From Microbacterium sp. cx-55 (GTDB taxonomy: Bacteria; Actinomycetota; Actinomycetes; Actinomycetales; Microbacteriaceae): 64,000 nucleotides of DNA. Below, one piece after another: positions 27,361 to 37,490 of the stretch. The position numbers and the translations under genes are program-made. Each line of letters opens with the position of its first letter. Position 1 is the stretch's first letter. Under the pieces are notes generated by a model, which saw only the letters and a program-made list of their open reading frames with translations, was not told where the DNA came from and ran no database searches. The stretch is taken from positions 1,860,001 to 1,924,000 of the forward strand of contig NZ_CP088261.1 of NCBI RefSeq assembly GCF_021117345.1, read 5' to 3'.

Positions 27361-29007
27361 ATGCACAGCGTCCTCGCCGCGCCCCGCGGCCGCATCCTCT
27401 CCCTGCTCGCTCTCGGCGCCGCCACCGCGCTCGCCCTGACCGCGTGCGCCGCCCCGGCCAGCACGCCCTCCGCAGCCGAGGGGGGCACGCTCGTCTACGC
27501 GACCGGCGACGCCGAGCCCACTTGCCTCGACCCGCACGTGGGCGGCAACTACCCGCAGGCCCTCATCTCGACGCAGTATCTCGAGCCGCTGGTCGGTCGT
27601 AACTCGACCGGCGAGATCACCCCCTGGCTGGCGACGGACTGGACCGTGTCGGACGACGGACTCACCTGGGACTTCACCCTCAAGAGCGACGTGACGTTCA
27701 CCGACGGCACCCCGCTCGACGCAGCCGCGGTGAAGACGAACATCGAGCACCTGCAGAACCCCGACACGGGCTCGTCGACCGGCTACCTCGCCGTCGCGAA
27801 GGTCGCCTCGGTCGAGGCGGTCGATGCCACGCACGCGCGTTTCCATCTCTCGGCCCCCGACTCGGCGCTCCTCGAATCCCTCAGCCAGCAGTGGACCGCG
27901 ATCGAGTCGCCGGCCGGCCTCGCCCGGGGCACCAACGAGAACTGTGCCGCCCCGATCGGCACGGGTCCGTTCATCGTCGACGAGTGGGTTCCGCAGCAGC
28001 AGATCACTCTCGTCCGCAACGACGATTACGCAACCCCTGATTCGGAGACGGAGAACGACGGCGCCGCCCATCTGGACGCCATCGAATGGCGTTTCATCCC
28101 GGATGCGGCGACCCGCTGGGCCGCGCTCCAGTCCGGCGACGTCGACGTCATCGACAACCCGCAGCCCGACGCGATCGTCGCCGCGGAGAACTCCGACGAC
28201 ATCACCCACATCGACGCACCCCGACCCGGTTCGTCGAACCGCATCGAACTGAACGCGGGCCAGGCGCCGTTCGATGACATCCGCGTCCGCGAGGCGTTCA
28301 TCCGCGCGGCCGATCCCGATCCGGGCATCGCCGCGCTGTACCTCGGCACCGTGGACCGCTCGTACTCCGCCCTCGCCAGCACGGAGCCGGTCGGCATCTC
28401 CGACCCGGATCTATTCACGACGGATGCCGCGAAGGCCGCTTCCCTCCTCGACGAGGCGGGGTGGACCGCGAAGGATGCGGACGGGGTCCGCACGAAGGAC
28501 GGACAGCGCCTCACCGTGCGCTTCCCGGTCAGCACGAACCAGTCGGTCGCCGCGGAGCAGTCGTTGTTCGAGCAGATCCAGGCGAACGCCGCGGGGGTCG
28601 GGTTCGACGTCGTGCTCACACCGATGGACCTCTCCAGCTGGTACGGGGCTCTCGCGGCCAACGAGTACGAGGCGGTCAGCGCGCCGTACACGAAGGTCGG
28701 TCCGGACGTCCTGCGGATCCTCTACGACTCCGACGGGATCACCCCGGCACCGTCGGGATACTTCGCGAACCACGCGCAGCTGTCCGACCCGTCGCTCGAC
28801 CAGCTCCTGGACGCCGCGTCATCGGCGTCGGATGCGGCGGAGCGCGCCGACCTCTACGCGCAGGCCCAGCAGATCATTCTGGAGAGCTACGCGATCCTGC
28901 CCCTGTACGACCAGCAGAACCACTTCCTCACCCGCGGGGTGACCGGAGTGCGCACGCTCGGCACGGTCGCGACGCCGACGTTCGTCGACGCGCAGCTGAA
29001 CGGCTGA
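27361..29007 (+). CDS. ABC transporter substrate-binding lipoprotein, peptide/nickel family
   Basis: 548 residues. A lipoprotein signal peptide ends in ALTAC (Cys near residue 28). The rest is an SBP_bac_5 (cluster C) binding protein: YATGDAEPTCLDPHVGGNY, WLATDWTVSDDGLTWDFTLKSDVTFTDGTPLDA and AFIRAADPDPGIAALYLG. Substrates of the family include oligopeptides, nickel chelates and sugars; not resolvable here. GAAGG lies 8 nt before the ATG. First gene of a four-gene import operon divergent from a TetR gene. Confidence 0.92.
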   Translation: MHSVLAAPRGRILSLLALGAATALALTACAAPASTPSAAEGGTLVYATGDAEPTCLDPHVGGNYPQALISTQYLEPLVGRNSTGEITPWLATDWTVSDDGLTWDFTLKSDVTFTDGTPLDAAAVKTNIEHLQNPDTGSSTGYLAVAKVASVEAVDATHARFHLSAPDSALLESLSQQWTAIESPAGLARGTNENCAAPIGTGPFIVDEWVPQQQITLVRNDDYATPDSETENDGAAHLDAIEWRFIPDAATRWAALQSGDVDVIDNPQPDAIVAAENSDDITHIDAPRPGSSNRIELNAGQAPFDDIRVREAFIRAADPDPGIAALYLGTVDRSYSALASTEPVGISDPDLFTTDAAKAASLLDEAGWTAKDADGVRTKDGQRLTVRFPVSTNQSVAAEQSLFEQIQANAAGVGFDVVLTPMDLSSWYGALAANEYEAVSAPYTKVGPDVLRILYDSDGITPAPSGYFANHAQLSDPSLDQLLDAASSASDAAERADLYAQAQQIILESYAILPLYDQQNHFLTRGVTGVRTLGTVATPTFVDAQLNG

Positions 29008-29015
29008 TCCCGCCC

Positions 29016-30002
29016 GTGCGGGTTGCGCGGTGGATGCTTGCCCGCCTGGGTTCGGCGGTGCTGGTGGTGTGGGTGGTGACGACGGTGGTGTTCTTCGCCC
29101 TCCGCGCCTCCGGCGACCCGCTCGAGGCGATCCTGGGCGGACCCGGGTCGCAGGCCGGTGAGGAGGCGGTGGCGCGCGCGCGGGAGACCTACGGTCTGGA
29201 TGCCCCGCTGCTCTGGCAGTACGCGCTGCTGCTCGGGCGCACCGCCACCCTCCAGCTGGGCGACTCGTACGCGCGCCGCCAACCGGTCATGGAGCTGATC
29301 GGCGCGCAGTTGCCGTCGACGCTGCTCCTGGCCTCGCTCGCGCTCGTGCTCGCGTGGGTCCTCGCGCTCACCGGCGCTCTGATCGCCCGCACCGCACGCG
29401 GCCGGATCGGACGCTCCGTCGCCGCCCTGGTGCGCGGGGCGGAAGTCGTTGCGACCGTCATGCCCCAGTTCTGGTTGGGGGCGGTGCTGATCCTCGTCTT
29501 CGCCGCGAACCTCGGCATCCTTCCCGCGACGAGCTCCGGTGCGGATCCCGCGGGGCTCATCCTCCCGGTGATCACGCTGGCCGTGCCGATCGCCGGTTTC
29601 CTTGCGCAGATCATGCGCGATTCGCTGGCCGACGCGGATGCGGCGCCGTTCGCGGTCACCGCGCGTTCGCGCGGCGCCTCGGAGGCCCGGGTGCTGCTCC
29701 GGCACACGCTCCGCCACGCCAGCCTGCCCGCGCTGGCGCTGTCCGGCTGGGCGTACGGCAGCCTTCTCAGCGGCGCCGTGGTCGTGGAGACCCTGTTCGC
29801 GCGCCCCGGGCTCGGGCGCCTCCTCATCGACGGCGCCATGCAGCGGGACGTGCCCCTCGTCATCGGAGCGGTCGTCGTCGTCGCGCTCGTCTACGTCGTC
29901 GTGATGGTGCTGGTCGATGCGCTCGAGCTCGTCGTGGACCCACGGCTCCGGACCCGCCGCAGCGCCGTGGCCACGCCCGCCGATGTGGCAGTCGGCTCGT
30001 GA
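29016..30002 (+). CDS. ABC transporter permease (DppB type)
   Basis: 328 residues with six membrane segments; the first (about 8-30) precedes an extracytoplasmic loop. The EAA loop reads ARSRGASEARVLLRHTLRHA, contacting the ATPase. It pairs with the following DppC-type permease. The start is uncertain: GTG 29016 gives MRVARWMLARLGSAV, the family-like beginning, but no clear RBS precedes it, and ATG 29034 is possible. Its 3' end overlaps the next start as GTGA. Confidence 0.88.
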   Translation: MRVARWMLARLGSAVLVVWVVTTVVFFALRASGDPLEAILGGPGSQAGEEAVARARETYGLDAPLLWQYALLLGRTATLQLGDSYARRQPVMELIGAQLPSTLLLASLALVLAWVLALTGALIARTARGRIGRSVAALVRGAEVVATVMPQFWLGAVLILVFAANLGILPATSSGADPAGLILPVITLAVPIAGFLAQIMRDSLADADAAPFAVTARSRGASEARVLLRHTLRHASLPALALSGWAYGSLLSGAVVVETLFARPGLGRLLIDGAMQRDVPLVIGAVVVVALVYVVVMVLVDALELVVDPRLRTRRSAVATPADVAVGS

Positions 30003-30832
30003 GCCTGATCGCCGGCCGCGTCCGGAGCGTCACGGCAGGACTCGCCCCGGCGGGTCTGATCGCCGCGATCGCTGTGCTCATGATCGCCCTGGCGGCGATC
30101 TGGCCGAGTCTGTTCGCCCCGGGCGATCCGCTCGCGATCTCTCCCGCCGACGCGTTCTCGCCGCCCGCGTGGGGGCACCCGTTCGGCACGGACGAGTCCG
30201 GGCGCGACATCTTCACGCGCATCGTTCACGGCACGGCGCCGTCTGTCGGTATCGGACTCGCCGCCACGGCGATCGGCATCGGCGCGGGTCTCGTGCTGGG
30301 GTTCGCCTCCGGTCTCGGTCCGCGGATGCTGGACGCCGCGCTCGGGCGAATCATCGAGGTGCTGTTCGCGCTGCCGACACTCGTCATGGCGCTGCTGCTT
30401 GTGGCGGTGATGGGCCCGGGATCGGATGCCGCCGTCCTCGCCATCGGCGCGGCGACCGCCCCGGGCTACGCCCGCATCCTGCGCGCACGCGTCCGTGGGG
30501 TCGCGCGAAGCGACTACGTCGCCTACGCCCGTCTGGAGGGAACACCGGTGTGGCAGATGTTCCGCCGGCACATCGCCCCCAACGCGCTCTGGCCGCTCGT
30601 CGGTGTCGCAACCCTCGGCATCGGCCAGGCGATCGTGTGGGTGTCTGCGCTCAGCTTCCTCGGCTTCGGCGCGCTCCCGCCGTCTCCGGAGTGGGGCGCG
30701 ATGCTCAACGCCGGGCGCGTCTACATTTCGACCGCCTGGTGGATGACGATCTTCCCGGGCGCGGCGATCGTCGTCACGGCGACCGCGCTGACGGTTCTCG
30801 GCCGGCGCCTCGCCGCGAGAGAAGGTGCGTGA
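29999..30832 (+). CDS. ABC transporter permease (DppC type)
   Basis: 277 residues with six membrane segments. The DppC-type loop after the first helix has HPFGTDESGRDIFTRIVHG, and the EAA loop is ARLEGTPVWQMFRRHIAPN. The GTG at 29999 overlaps the stop of the previous permease by 4 nt, and the stop overlaps the ATPase ATG by one base, so translation of the complex is coupled. Confidence 0.9.
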   Translation: MSLIAGRVRSVTAGLAPAGLIAAIAVLMIALAAIWPSLFAPGDPLAISPADAFSPPAWGHPFGTDESGRDIFTRIVHGTAPSVGIGLAATAIGIGAGLVLGFASGLGPRMLDAALGRIIEVLFALPTLVMALLLVAVMGPGSDAAVLAIGAATAPGYARILRARVRGVARSDYVAYARLEGTPVWQMFRRHIAPNALWPLVGVATLGIGQAIVWVSALSFLGFGALPPSPEWGAMLNAGRVYISTAWWMTIFPGAAIVVTATALTVLGRRLAAREGA

Positions 30833-32319
30833 TGCTGCACATCGACGGACTCACCGTCTCGCTCCCGGGATCGGGCGAGGTGCTGCACGGCATCGACCTC
30901 GCGGTCGCCGCCGGCGAGTGCCTCGCGGTCGTGGGCGAATCCGGGGCGGGCAAGTCGGTCCTCGCCCGCACGCTGCTCGGTCTGACGCAGGACGACCCCG
31001 GCACGCGTGTCGCCGTACGCCGCTTCGAACTCGGCGGGAAGGACGTGCGCCGGCTCTCGAAACGGGGATGGCGCGCGGTCCGCGGCGTCGAGGTGTCCCT
31101 GGTGTTGCAGGATGCCCTGCAGTCGCTCGATCCGCTGCGAACGACCGAGGCCGAGGTCGGTGAGACGCTCGCGATCCGCGGCGTCCGACGAGCGGCCCGC
31201 CGCCTGCGGGTGATCTCGGCCCTCGACGACGCGGGCCTCCCCCGCGCCGCGGATCACCTCAAAGTACGTTCGGAGGAGCTCTCCGGCGGGATGCGGCAGC
31301 GCGCCCTCATCGCGTCGGCGCTCGTCGGGGGCGCACGACTCGTCGTCGCGGACGAGCCGACCACCGCGCTCGACGCGACCGTCGCCGCCCGCATCCTCGC
31401 CCTCCTCGCACGTCTCCGCGACGAGGGCCGGGCGCTGGTGCTCATCAGCCACGACCTCGCCGCCGTCGCGGCGATCGCCGACCGGATCGCCGTGATCGAT
31501 CACGGCCGCATCGTGGAGACCGGGCCCGCCGCGGAGGTCCTCTCCGCCCCCCGACACGACGTGACCCGCGCTCTCGTCGCGGCGGCGCCGCGCGGCGCCA
31601 AGCCGTTCTCCGCCGCTCCCGGGGACGATCTCGTGACGGCGACCGGGCTGGTGCGCCGCTACCGGTCCGCACAGGGGTCCCGCATCGACGCGGTCGACGA
31701 CGTGGCGTTGCGGGTGCGCGCAGGAGAGACGGTCGGGATCGTCGGAGAGTCGGGGTCGGGGAAATCCACGCTCGCGCGCCTGCTCGTCGGCGCGGAATCC
31801 CCCGACGCGGGCGTCATCTCGCGCACCGCGCGCTGCATCCGGCTCATTCCGCAAGACCCCGCCGCGTCCTTCGACCCGCGGTGGAGCGTCCGGCGGATCC
31901 TCCGTACCGCCGCAGTGAAGGGCACCGCCACTCCGGAATCGCTCCTGGAGCGCGTGGGTCTCGATGCCTCGCTGCTCGGCCGCCGCCCCGCCACGCTCTC
32001 CGGCGGTCAGCGTCAACGCGTCGCGATCGCTCGCGCGCTCGCCGCCGATCCCGATCTCCTGGTGTGCGACGAACCCGTTTCGGCGCTCGACGTCACGACC
32101 CAGGCGGGCATCCTCGAGCTGCTGATGACTCTGCAGCGTCAGACGGGTCTGGGACTCGTGTTCATCTCCCACGATCTCGCGGTCATCCGGAAGATCAGCG
32201 ACCGGGTCGCCGTGATGCGCGCCGGCAGAATCGTCGAGACCGGACCGACCGAAGAGGTGTTCGCCCGCCCGAGGGAAGCGTTCACGCGCGAACTCGTGCA
32301 GGCCGCGCGCACCTTCTGA
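30832..32319 (+). CDS. ABC transporter, two ATPase domains fused (DppD-DppF type)
   Basis: 495 residues carrying two complete nucleotide-binding domains. Domain 1 (about 1-245): Walker A GESGAGKS, signature LSGGMRQRAL, Walker B LVVADEPTTALD. Domain 2 (about 265-495): Walker A GESGSGKST, signature LSGGQRQRVAIARAL, Walker B LLVCDEPVSALD. It powers the preceding importer as a single-chain ATPase pair. An in-frame GTG lies one codon upstream of the chosen ATG. Confidence 0.93.
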   Translation: MLHIDGLTVSLPGSGEVLHGIDLAVAAGECLAVVGESGAGKSVLARTLLGLTQDDPGTRVAVRRFELGGKDVRRLSKRGWRAVRGVEVSLVLQDALQSLDPLRTTEAEVGETLAIRGVRRAARRLRVISALDDAGLPRAADHLKVRSEELSGGMRQRALIASALVGGARLVVADEPTTALDATVAARILALLARLRDEGRALVLISHDLAAVAAIADRIAVIDHGRIVETGPAAEVLSAPRHDVTRALVAAAPRGAKPFSAAPGDDLVTATGLVRRYRSAQGSRIDAVDDVALRVRAGETVGIVGESGSGKSTLARLLVGAESPDAGVISRTARCIRLIPQDPAASFDPRWSVRRILRTAAVKGTATPESLLERVGLDASLLGRRPATLSGGQRQRVAIARALAADPDLLVCDEPVSALDVTTQAGILELLMTLQRQTGLGLVFISHDLAVIRKISDRVAVMRAGRIVETGPTEEVFARPREAFTRELVQAARTF

Positions 32320-32325
32320 GAGGAC

Positions 32326-32826
32326 TCAGTCGGCGCTCGTGACCGACTGCACCTTGCCTTCGGAGTCGAGGTTCACCAGCAGCACATCGTCGGTCTCGTC
32401 GGCGTCGAGCGCGTATTCGAGCACCGCGAACGGATCGGAGCCGCCGTGTTCGTCGGCGAGGATCGTCATGCTCGTGAACTGCAACGACCGGATGACGTCC
32501 ACGTGCACGTCTCCCGAGAGATCGACGAGGAGGTCGGGCAGGGTCTCACCGAAACGAGCCTGCTGCTGCAGGATGTACTCGGTCACCTCGCTCGTGCGGT
32601 CGTCGAGTTCGGTGATCATTGCGTTCCGCGCCAGCATGTCGAGACTCTCGAGCGACGAGACGAGCGACGCCGCGACGTCGAGCGCCCCCTGGGAGACGTC
32701 CTCCTGGTCGGGCGCGGTGAGATCCACGGTGACCGACTGGTCGCCGAACTCCACGTTCTCGGACCAGAAGATGGATCCGTCGGGCCCGGACTCGAGGAGG
32801 CCGAAGAAGTCGTGCTCGATCGCCAT
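32326..32826 (-). CDS. DUF2004-type conserved protein
   Basis: 166 residues, acidic, no membrane or signal segment. It resembles DUF2004 family proteins (N-terminal FFGLLESGPDGSIFWSENVEFGDQSV). Function unknown. It ends 7 nt from the convergent ABC ATPase gene. The only upstream signal is a TTACAT box 6 nt before the start codon, compatible with leaderless expression. Confidence 0.65.
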   Translation of the reverse strand: MAIEHDFFGLLESGPDGSIFWSENVEFGDQSVTVDLTAPDQEDVSQGALDVAASLVSSLESLDMLARNAMITELDDRTSEVTEYILQQQARFGETLPDLLVDLSGDVHVDVIRSLQFTSMTILADEHGGSDPFAVLEYALDADETDDVLLVNLDSEGKVQSVTSAD

Positions 32827-32897
32827 CCCCCCATGTAATCAGCACGGCCGTCGAGGAGGAAGTCCGACGCGCGGCGCGCCGCCGCGGGAAGGGCGGT

Positions 32898-33770
32898 TCA
32901 GCCGACGAGCGCGTCGACGAATACGTGCGGGGTGAAGCCGGTCAGGTCACCGATGCCCTCGCCCTGACCGAGCAGCTTGACCGGGATTCCCGTGCGTTCC
33001 TGCACCGCCAGCACGAAGCCGCCCTTGGCCGACCCGTCGAGCTTGGTCAGCACGAGGCCCGTGACACCCGCTTGCTCGAGGAAGGCCTGCGCCTGCAACA
33101 GCCCGTTCTGACCCGTCGTCGCGTCGAGCACCAGCAGCACCTCGCTGATCGGAGCCTGCTTCTCCACGACGCGACGGATCTTGCCGAGTTCGTCCATCAG
33201 GCCGCCCTTGGTGTGCAGCCGCCCAGCGGTGTCGATCAGCACGATCTCCGTCCCTGCCGCCTTCGCGTGCTCCACCGTCTGGTACGCCACGGATGCGGGA
33301 TCCTGCCCCTCGTGCTGCGGGCGGACGATCGTGGCCCCACCCCGCTCCGCCCAGGTCGCCAACTGATCGACGGCGGCCGCGCGGAACGTGTCCGCCGCTC
33401 CCACCACAACCGACCGGTCGTACCGGCGGAGGAAATGCGCGAACTTGCCGATCGTGGTCGTCTTGCCGACGCCGTTCACGCCCACGACGAGAACGACGGC
33501 GGGGCGTTCGGTGAGCCGCAGCGTGGTGTCGAACTTCGCGAAATGCTCTTCGAGCGTCTCCTTCAGCATCCGCTGCAGGTCACGCGGGTCGGTCGTCCGG
33601 TAACGGTCGACCTTCGCACGCAGCTCGTCGACGAGCCGCTCGGAGATGTCGGGACCGAAATCGGCCGTCAACAGCGCCGTCTCCAGGTCGTCCCACGTGC
33701 TCTCGTCGATGACGGGCTTGACGAACATCCCCCGCAGGGCGCGCCCCAGCGACCACGATCTTTCGGCCAT
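32898..33770 (-). CDS. ftsY: SRP receptor FtsY
   Basis: 290 residues. It is the membrane receptor for Ffh-ribosome complexes. The G domain shows GVNGVGKTTTIGKFA (97-111), DTAGRLHTKGGLMDEL and TKLDGSAKGGFVL. It lacks the long acidic A-domain of E. coli FtsY, as in many actinobacteria. A TAGGCT box (33777-33782) stands 6 nt before the ATG, giving a leaderless mRNA. It lies directly downstream of smc. Confidence 0.97.
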   Translation of the reverse strand: MAERSWSLGRALRGMFVKPVIDESTWDDLETALLTADFGPDISERLVDELRAKVDRYRTTDPRDLQRMLKETLEEHFAKFDTTLRLTERPAVVLVVGVNGVGKTTTIGKFAHFLRRYDRSVVVGAADTFRAAAVDQLATWAERGGATIVRPQHEGQDPASVAYQTVEHAKAAGTEIVLIDTAGRLHTKGGLMDELGKIRRVVEKQAPISEVLLVLDATTGQNGLLQAQAFLEQAGVTGLVLTKLDGSAKGGFVLAVQERTGIPVKLLGQGEGIGDLTGFTPHVFVDALVG

Positions 33771-33793
33771 GCCCCCAGCCTACGCGGCGGCGA

Positions 33794-36700
33794 TCATGCG
33801 GTTTCCCGCTCGCGTTCACGCACGCGCTGTCCGACGACCGCCGAGACGCCGTCCTGACGCATCGAGACGCCGTAGAGCGCGTCAGCGATCTCCATGGTGC
33901 GCTTCTGATGCGTGATGACGATGAGCTGGCTCGACTCGCGCAGCTGCTCGAACACGCTGAGCAGGCGCCCGAGGTTGGCATCGTCGAGCGCCGCCTCCAC
34001 CTCGTCGAGGATGTAGAACGGACTCGGCCGGGCTTTGAAGATCGCCACCAGCAGCGCGACCGCCGCCAGGGATCGCTCGCCACCCGAGAGCAGCGAGAGC
34101 CGCTCGACCTTCTTGCCGACCGGACGCACCGACACCTCGATTCCGGTGTACAGCGGATCGTCCGGGTTGGTCAGCGCGATGCTGCCCGTCCCGCCCGGGA
34201 AGAGGATGGGGAACACCTCGGTGAAGGCCACCCGCGTGTCCTCGAACGCCGCCACGAAGATCGTCTGCATCCGCTCGTCGAGGTCGGCGATGATCGTCAA
34301 CAGGTCGCTGCGGGTCTGGGTGAGGTCGGCCAGCTGCTCGGTAAGGAACGTGTGGCGCTGCTCGAGCGCGGCGAACTCCTCGAGCGCGAGCGGGTTCACC
34401 CGGCCGAGCTGTCCGAGTGTGCGTTCCGCGTCCTGCAGACGACGTTTCTGCTCCGCGCGATCGTACGGACGCGTCTCAGGTTCGTCGGATTCGTCCGCCG
34501 CCACGTCGGGGATCCCCTGATCCGGACCGTATTCCGAAACGAGAATATCTTCGCTCAGGCCGAGTTCGCTCTGGACGCGTTCGAGGAGCGACGTGACGTG
34601 CAGGCGCTTCTCGTGGATGCGGAGCTCGAGCCCATGCACGCTCTCGGTCAGCCCGCTCAACCGCTCTCGGAGCGCACTCTCCTCCCGGCGCGCGTCGGCG
34701 AGCTCGGCGGTCACCGCCGTCCGGGCGGACTCCGCGGTCGCGAGCTCGACGCGTGCCTGCGCCACCGAGCGATCGACCGAGTCGAGAAGCGCAGGGAGCT
34801 GCGCGGCGACGGATGCGGCGATGTCGCGCTGACGACGACGGAGCACCGCCCGACGGGCGGCCTCTTCTGCGGCGGCCCGCTCGCGCTCGCGCTGCCGTTC
34901 GAGAGCGACCACACGGGCCTCACCGGCACGGATGCGTTCGCGCAGCGTCTCGACGTCGAGCCGGGAGCGCATCTCGCGGTCGCGCGCCTCTTCCAGCGCG
35001 GCCAGCATCCCGTCGCGGGCAGAGACGTCGAGCATCGGCCGCGGGGCCTCCTGCGCCGACCTGAGTCGGTCCTGCGCGACGCGGGCCGAATCCTCCGCCT
35101 CGGCCACGGCTGCTTCGACCTGACGAAGCGTCGCCGTGAGCCGTTCGCACTCCGCGACGGCGGCCTCGTGCCGGACCGTCGCGCGATTGACCTTCTCCGC
35201 GTGCGCCGCGAGCGCCGCGTCGTGCTCGCGAAGGTCCGTGAGCGCCGATTTCGTGTGCGCACGAGCGGCGGCCAGATCCTGGGAGCGGTCGGTCAGCGCT
35301 TCTCGGAGGGAGTCGGCGATGACCGTGATCTCGGCGAGTCGTTCGGCGGCGGTGTCGCGCTCGGCGGCGAGTTCCAGACGAGAGCGGCCCTGGCCCGTCC
35401 CGGCGCGAACCGTGAACCGGGTCACGACCTCACCCGCGCTGGTCACGATCGTCAGGTCGCTCTCGTGCTCTGCGACCAGGTCGAGCGCCGTCGACAGGTC
35501 GCTCGCGATCACCACCCGCGATAGCAGCCCGAGCACTCCCGCCGGTGCCGTGACGACATCGCGTGCCGCGACGATCCCCGGAGCTTCGGGCAGCACGGGC
35601 GGCTCGGCGGACGTCTCTGCGACGACGATGTCGACGACTCCGTACTCACCCGACCGCGCGGTGCCCGCCGCGGTCACTGCGTCGGCGCGCGTGTCGACCA
35701 GCACACCCTCGGCGACGGCCCCGAGGGCCGCCGCGATCGCGGCCTCGTATCCCGAGGCCACCTGGACCGAATCCCCGACGAGACCCCGGATGCCGGAGCC
35801 TCCGCCCGCGATGAGCTCCGATGCTCCCGTCCGCACGTCGAGCGCCCGGCCGAGGGTCGCCACCTGGGCCGTCAGCGCGTCCTGCTCCCGCTCGGCTGCG
35901 TGCAGTCGCTCGCGGATGCCGGCGACATCCGTCTCCGCTTCGCTCGCACGGCGCTGCGCCTGCTCGTACGCCGCGGCATGCTCGGCCGACGACTCCTCCG
36001 GCACGAGGTCGGGGTTCACTCCGGCGAGCTCGTGCGCGGCATCGTCTCGGCGCGCGATGGCGGCGTCGAGGGCCTTCTGCTGTCGCTCGACCGCCGCGCG
36101 AACCGCCGCGAGGGCGGATTCCGCCGCGTCCGCGGATCCGCGGAGGGCGGTCAACCGCATGTCGTGCTGCGAGACCAGCGCGCTCTGCTCGGCGATGTCG
36201 ACGTCGAGTGCGTCCAGTTCCGCGCGGGCGCGAGTCACGTCGCGTCCAGCGGCGACCGCGGCATCCTGCGCCGCACCGACGCCCGCGGAGATCTCATCGA
36301 GTTCCGCGCGGGCCTCGTCGATCGCCGCCTGCGACACGGTGGGTGCGGTCACGAGCGCATCGTCGCCGTCGGCGAGGAGCGCGAGGCGTTGGCCGGCCAG
36401 CGTGTACAGCCCGCGCAACCGCTCCTGCACCCGCTCGAGACCGAACGTGACGCTGCGCGCCCCGTCGACGGCGGCGGAGCGCTCCTGGGTCTCGAGAGTC
36501 ACCACGCGGGCGCGCACATTCTCCGAGCGGTCCTGCAGCAGGGTGCGCTCGGCACGCCGCTCCTGCTCGTTGCGCGAGTAGCCGGCGAGTTCCGCTCGAA
36601 GCGCCACCAGTTCATCGGCCAGCAGACGTGCCTTCGCGTCCCGCACGACGGCCGCGATCGTCGCGGCCTCGCGCGCGACTTCGGCCTGTCGACCCAGGGG

Positions 36701-37309
36701 CTTCAGCTGGCGGCGCAGTTCACCGGCCAGATCGCTCAGCCGCGTCAGGTTGGCTTCCATCGCCTCGAGTTTGCGAAGCGTCTTCTCCTTGCGGCGACGG
36801 TGCTTGAGGATTCCCGCGGCCTCCTCGATGAACCCGCGCCGGTCTTCCGGACTCGCCTGCAGCACGGTGTCCAGGCGCCCCTGCCCGACGATGACGTGCA
36901 TCTCGCGCCCGAGCCCCGAGTCGCTGAGCAGCTCTTGCACGTCGAGCAGACGACAGGACTGGCCGTTGATCGCGTACTCGCTCGCGCCGTTGCGGAACAG
37001 GGTTCGGCTGATGGTGACTTCGGCGTACTCGATCGGAAGTGCGCCGTCGGCGTTGTCGATCGTCAGTTGCACTTCGGCGCGGCCCAAGGGCCCCCGGGTC
37101 GAGGTGCCCGCGAAGATGACGTCTTCCATCTTGCCGCCGCGGAGAGTTTTGGCGCCCTGCTCGCCCATGACCCAGGCGAGGGCATCGACGACATTCGACT
37201 TACCTGATCCGTTCGGCCCGACGATCGCCGTCACTCCCGGTTCGAGAGCGAACGTCGTCGGCTGCGCGAACGACTTGAACCCTTTGAGCGTCAGGCTCTT
37301 CAGGTGCAT
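33794..37309 (-). CDS. smc: chromosome segregation protein SMC
   Basis: 1171 residues. The SMC-ScpAB condensin organises and segregates the nucleoid. N-terminal head with Walker A GPNGSGKSNV (31-40) and GAKTLRGGKMEDVIFAGT; two long coiled coils (about 165-500 and 660-1010) around a hinge (about 510-650, with GIRGLVGDSVQV); C-terminal head with signature LLSGGERSLAAVALL and Walker B FYILDEVEAALDD. The ATG at 37309 has GGAGG upstream and a TAGCGT -10 at 37338-37343. ftsY follows after 24 nt, the usual order. Confidence 0.97.
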   Translation of the reverse strand: MHLKSLTLKGFKSFAQPTTFALEPGVTAIVGPNGSGKSNVVDALAWVMGEQGAKTLRGGKMEDVIFAGTSTRGPLGRAEVQLTIDNADGALPIEYAEVTISRTLFRNGASEYAINGQSCRLLDVQELLSDSGLGREMHVIVGQGRLDTVLQASPEDRRGFIEEAAGILKHRRRKEKTLRKLEAMEANLTRLSDLAGELRRQLKPLGRQAEVAREAATIAAVVRDAKARLLADELVALRAELAGYSRNEQERRAERTLLQDRSENVRARVVTLETQERSAAVDGARSVTFGLERVQERLRGLYTLAGQRLALLADGDDALVTAPTVSQAAIDEARAELDEISAGVGAAQDAAVAAGRDVTRARAELDALDVDIAEQSALVSQHDMRLTALRGSADAAESALAAVRAAVERQQKALDAAIARRDDAAHELAGVNPDLVPEESSAEHAAAYEQAQRRASEAETDVAGIRERLHAAEREQDALTAQVATLGRALDVRTGASELIAGGGSGIRGLVGDSVQVASGYEAAIAAALGAVAEGVLVDTRADAVTAAGTARSGEYGVVDIVVAETSAEPPVLPEAPGIVAARDVVTAPAGVLGLLSRVVIASDLSTALDLVAEHESDLTIVTSAGEVVTRFTVRAGTGQGRSRLELAAERDTAAERLAEITVIADSLREALTDRSQDLAAARAHTKSALTDLREHDAALAAHAEKVNRATVRHEAAVAECERLTATLRQVEAAVAEAEDSARVAQDRLRSAQEAPRPMLDVSARDGMLAALEEARDREMRSRLDVETLRERIRAGEARVVALERQRERERAAAEEAARRAVLRRRQRDIAASVAAQLPALLDSVDRSVAQARVELATAESARTAVTAELADARREESALRERLSGLTESVHGLELRIHEKRLHVTSLLERVQSELGLSEDILVSEYGPDQGIPDVAADESDEPETRPYDRAEQKRRLQDAERTLGQLGRVNPLALEEFAALEQRHTFLTEQLADLTQTRSDLLTIIADLDERMQTIFVAAFEDTRVAFTEVFPILFPGGTGSIALTNPDDPLYTGIEVSVRPVGKKVERLSLLSGGERSLAAVALLVAIFKARPSPFYILDEVEAALDDANLGRLLSVFEQLRESSQLIVITHQKRTMEIADALYGVSMRQDGVSAVVGQRVRERERETA

Positions 37310-37337
37310 GGTTGTCCTCCGACGTCGAATCCTGTTC

Positions 37338-37343
37338 ACGCTA
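37338..37343 (-). promoter_or_regulatory. -10 box (TAGCGT) for smc
   Basis: TAGCGT on the minus strand about 28 nt upstream of the smc ATG, followed by GGAGG at normal RBS distance. It fits TAnnnT; no convincing -35. Confidence 0.4.
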
Positions 37344-37426
37344 CCGGAGCGGGCCGAGGACAGCCGGATGCCACGCCCCGACCCGCGCTCGGACCGCCGG
37401 CGACGCGCCGCGACACGCCCGGGATG

Positions 37427-37456
37427 TTGACAGTGTTCTCCCAGCCCCGCTACTGT
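37427..37456 (+). promoter_or_regulatory. strong consensus promoter for small-ORF cluster
   Basis: A perfect TTGACA -35 (37427-37432), an 18-nt spacer and a TACTGT -10 (37451-37456, TAnnnT). It is the best sigma-A type promoter I noticed in the window. The implied start is near 37463, about 28 nt before a 43-codon ORF with a near-perfect Shine-Dalgarno. Confidence 0.7.
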
Positions 37457-37490
37457 CCAATCCGTAACCGATGTCGAAAAGGAGGTCATC

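Noticed and set aside
24659..27439. 926-codon plus-strand ORF antisense to ffh and TetR
   Set aside because: Composition is low-complexity Arg/Leu/His; lies opposite genes with clear motifs; no domain seen.
33908..37207. Several large plus-strand ORFs antisense to smc
   Set aside because: The opposite strand encodes an SMC with intact Walker and signature motifs; these are shadows.
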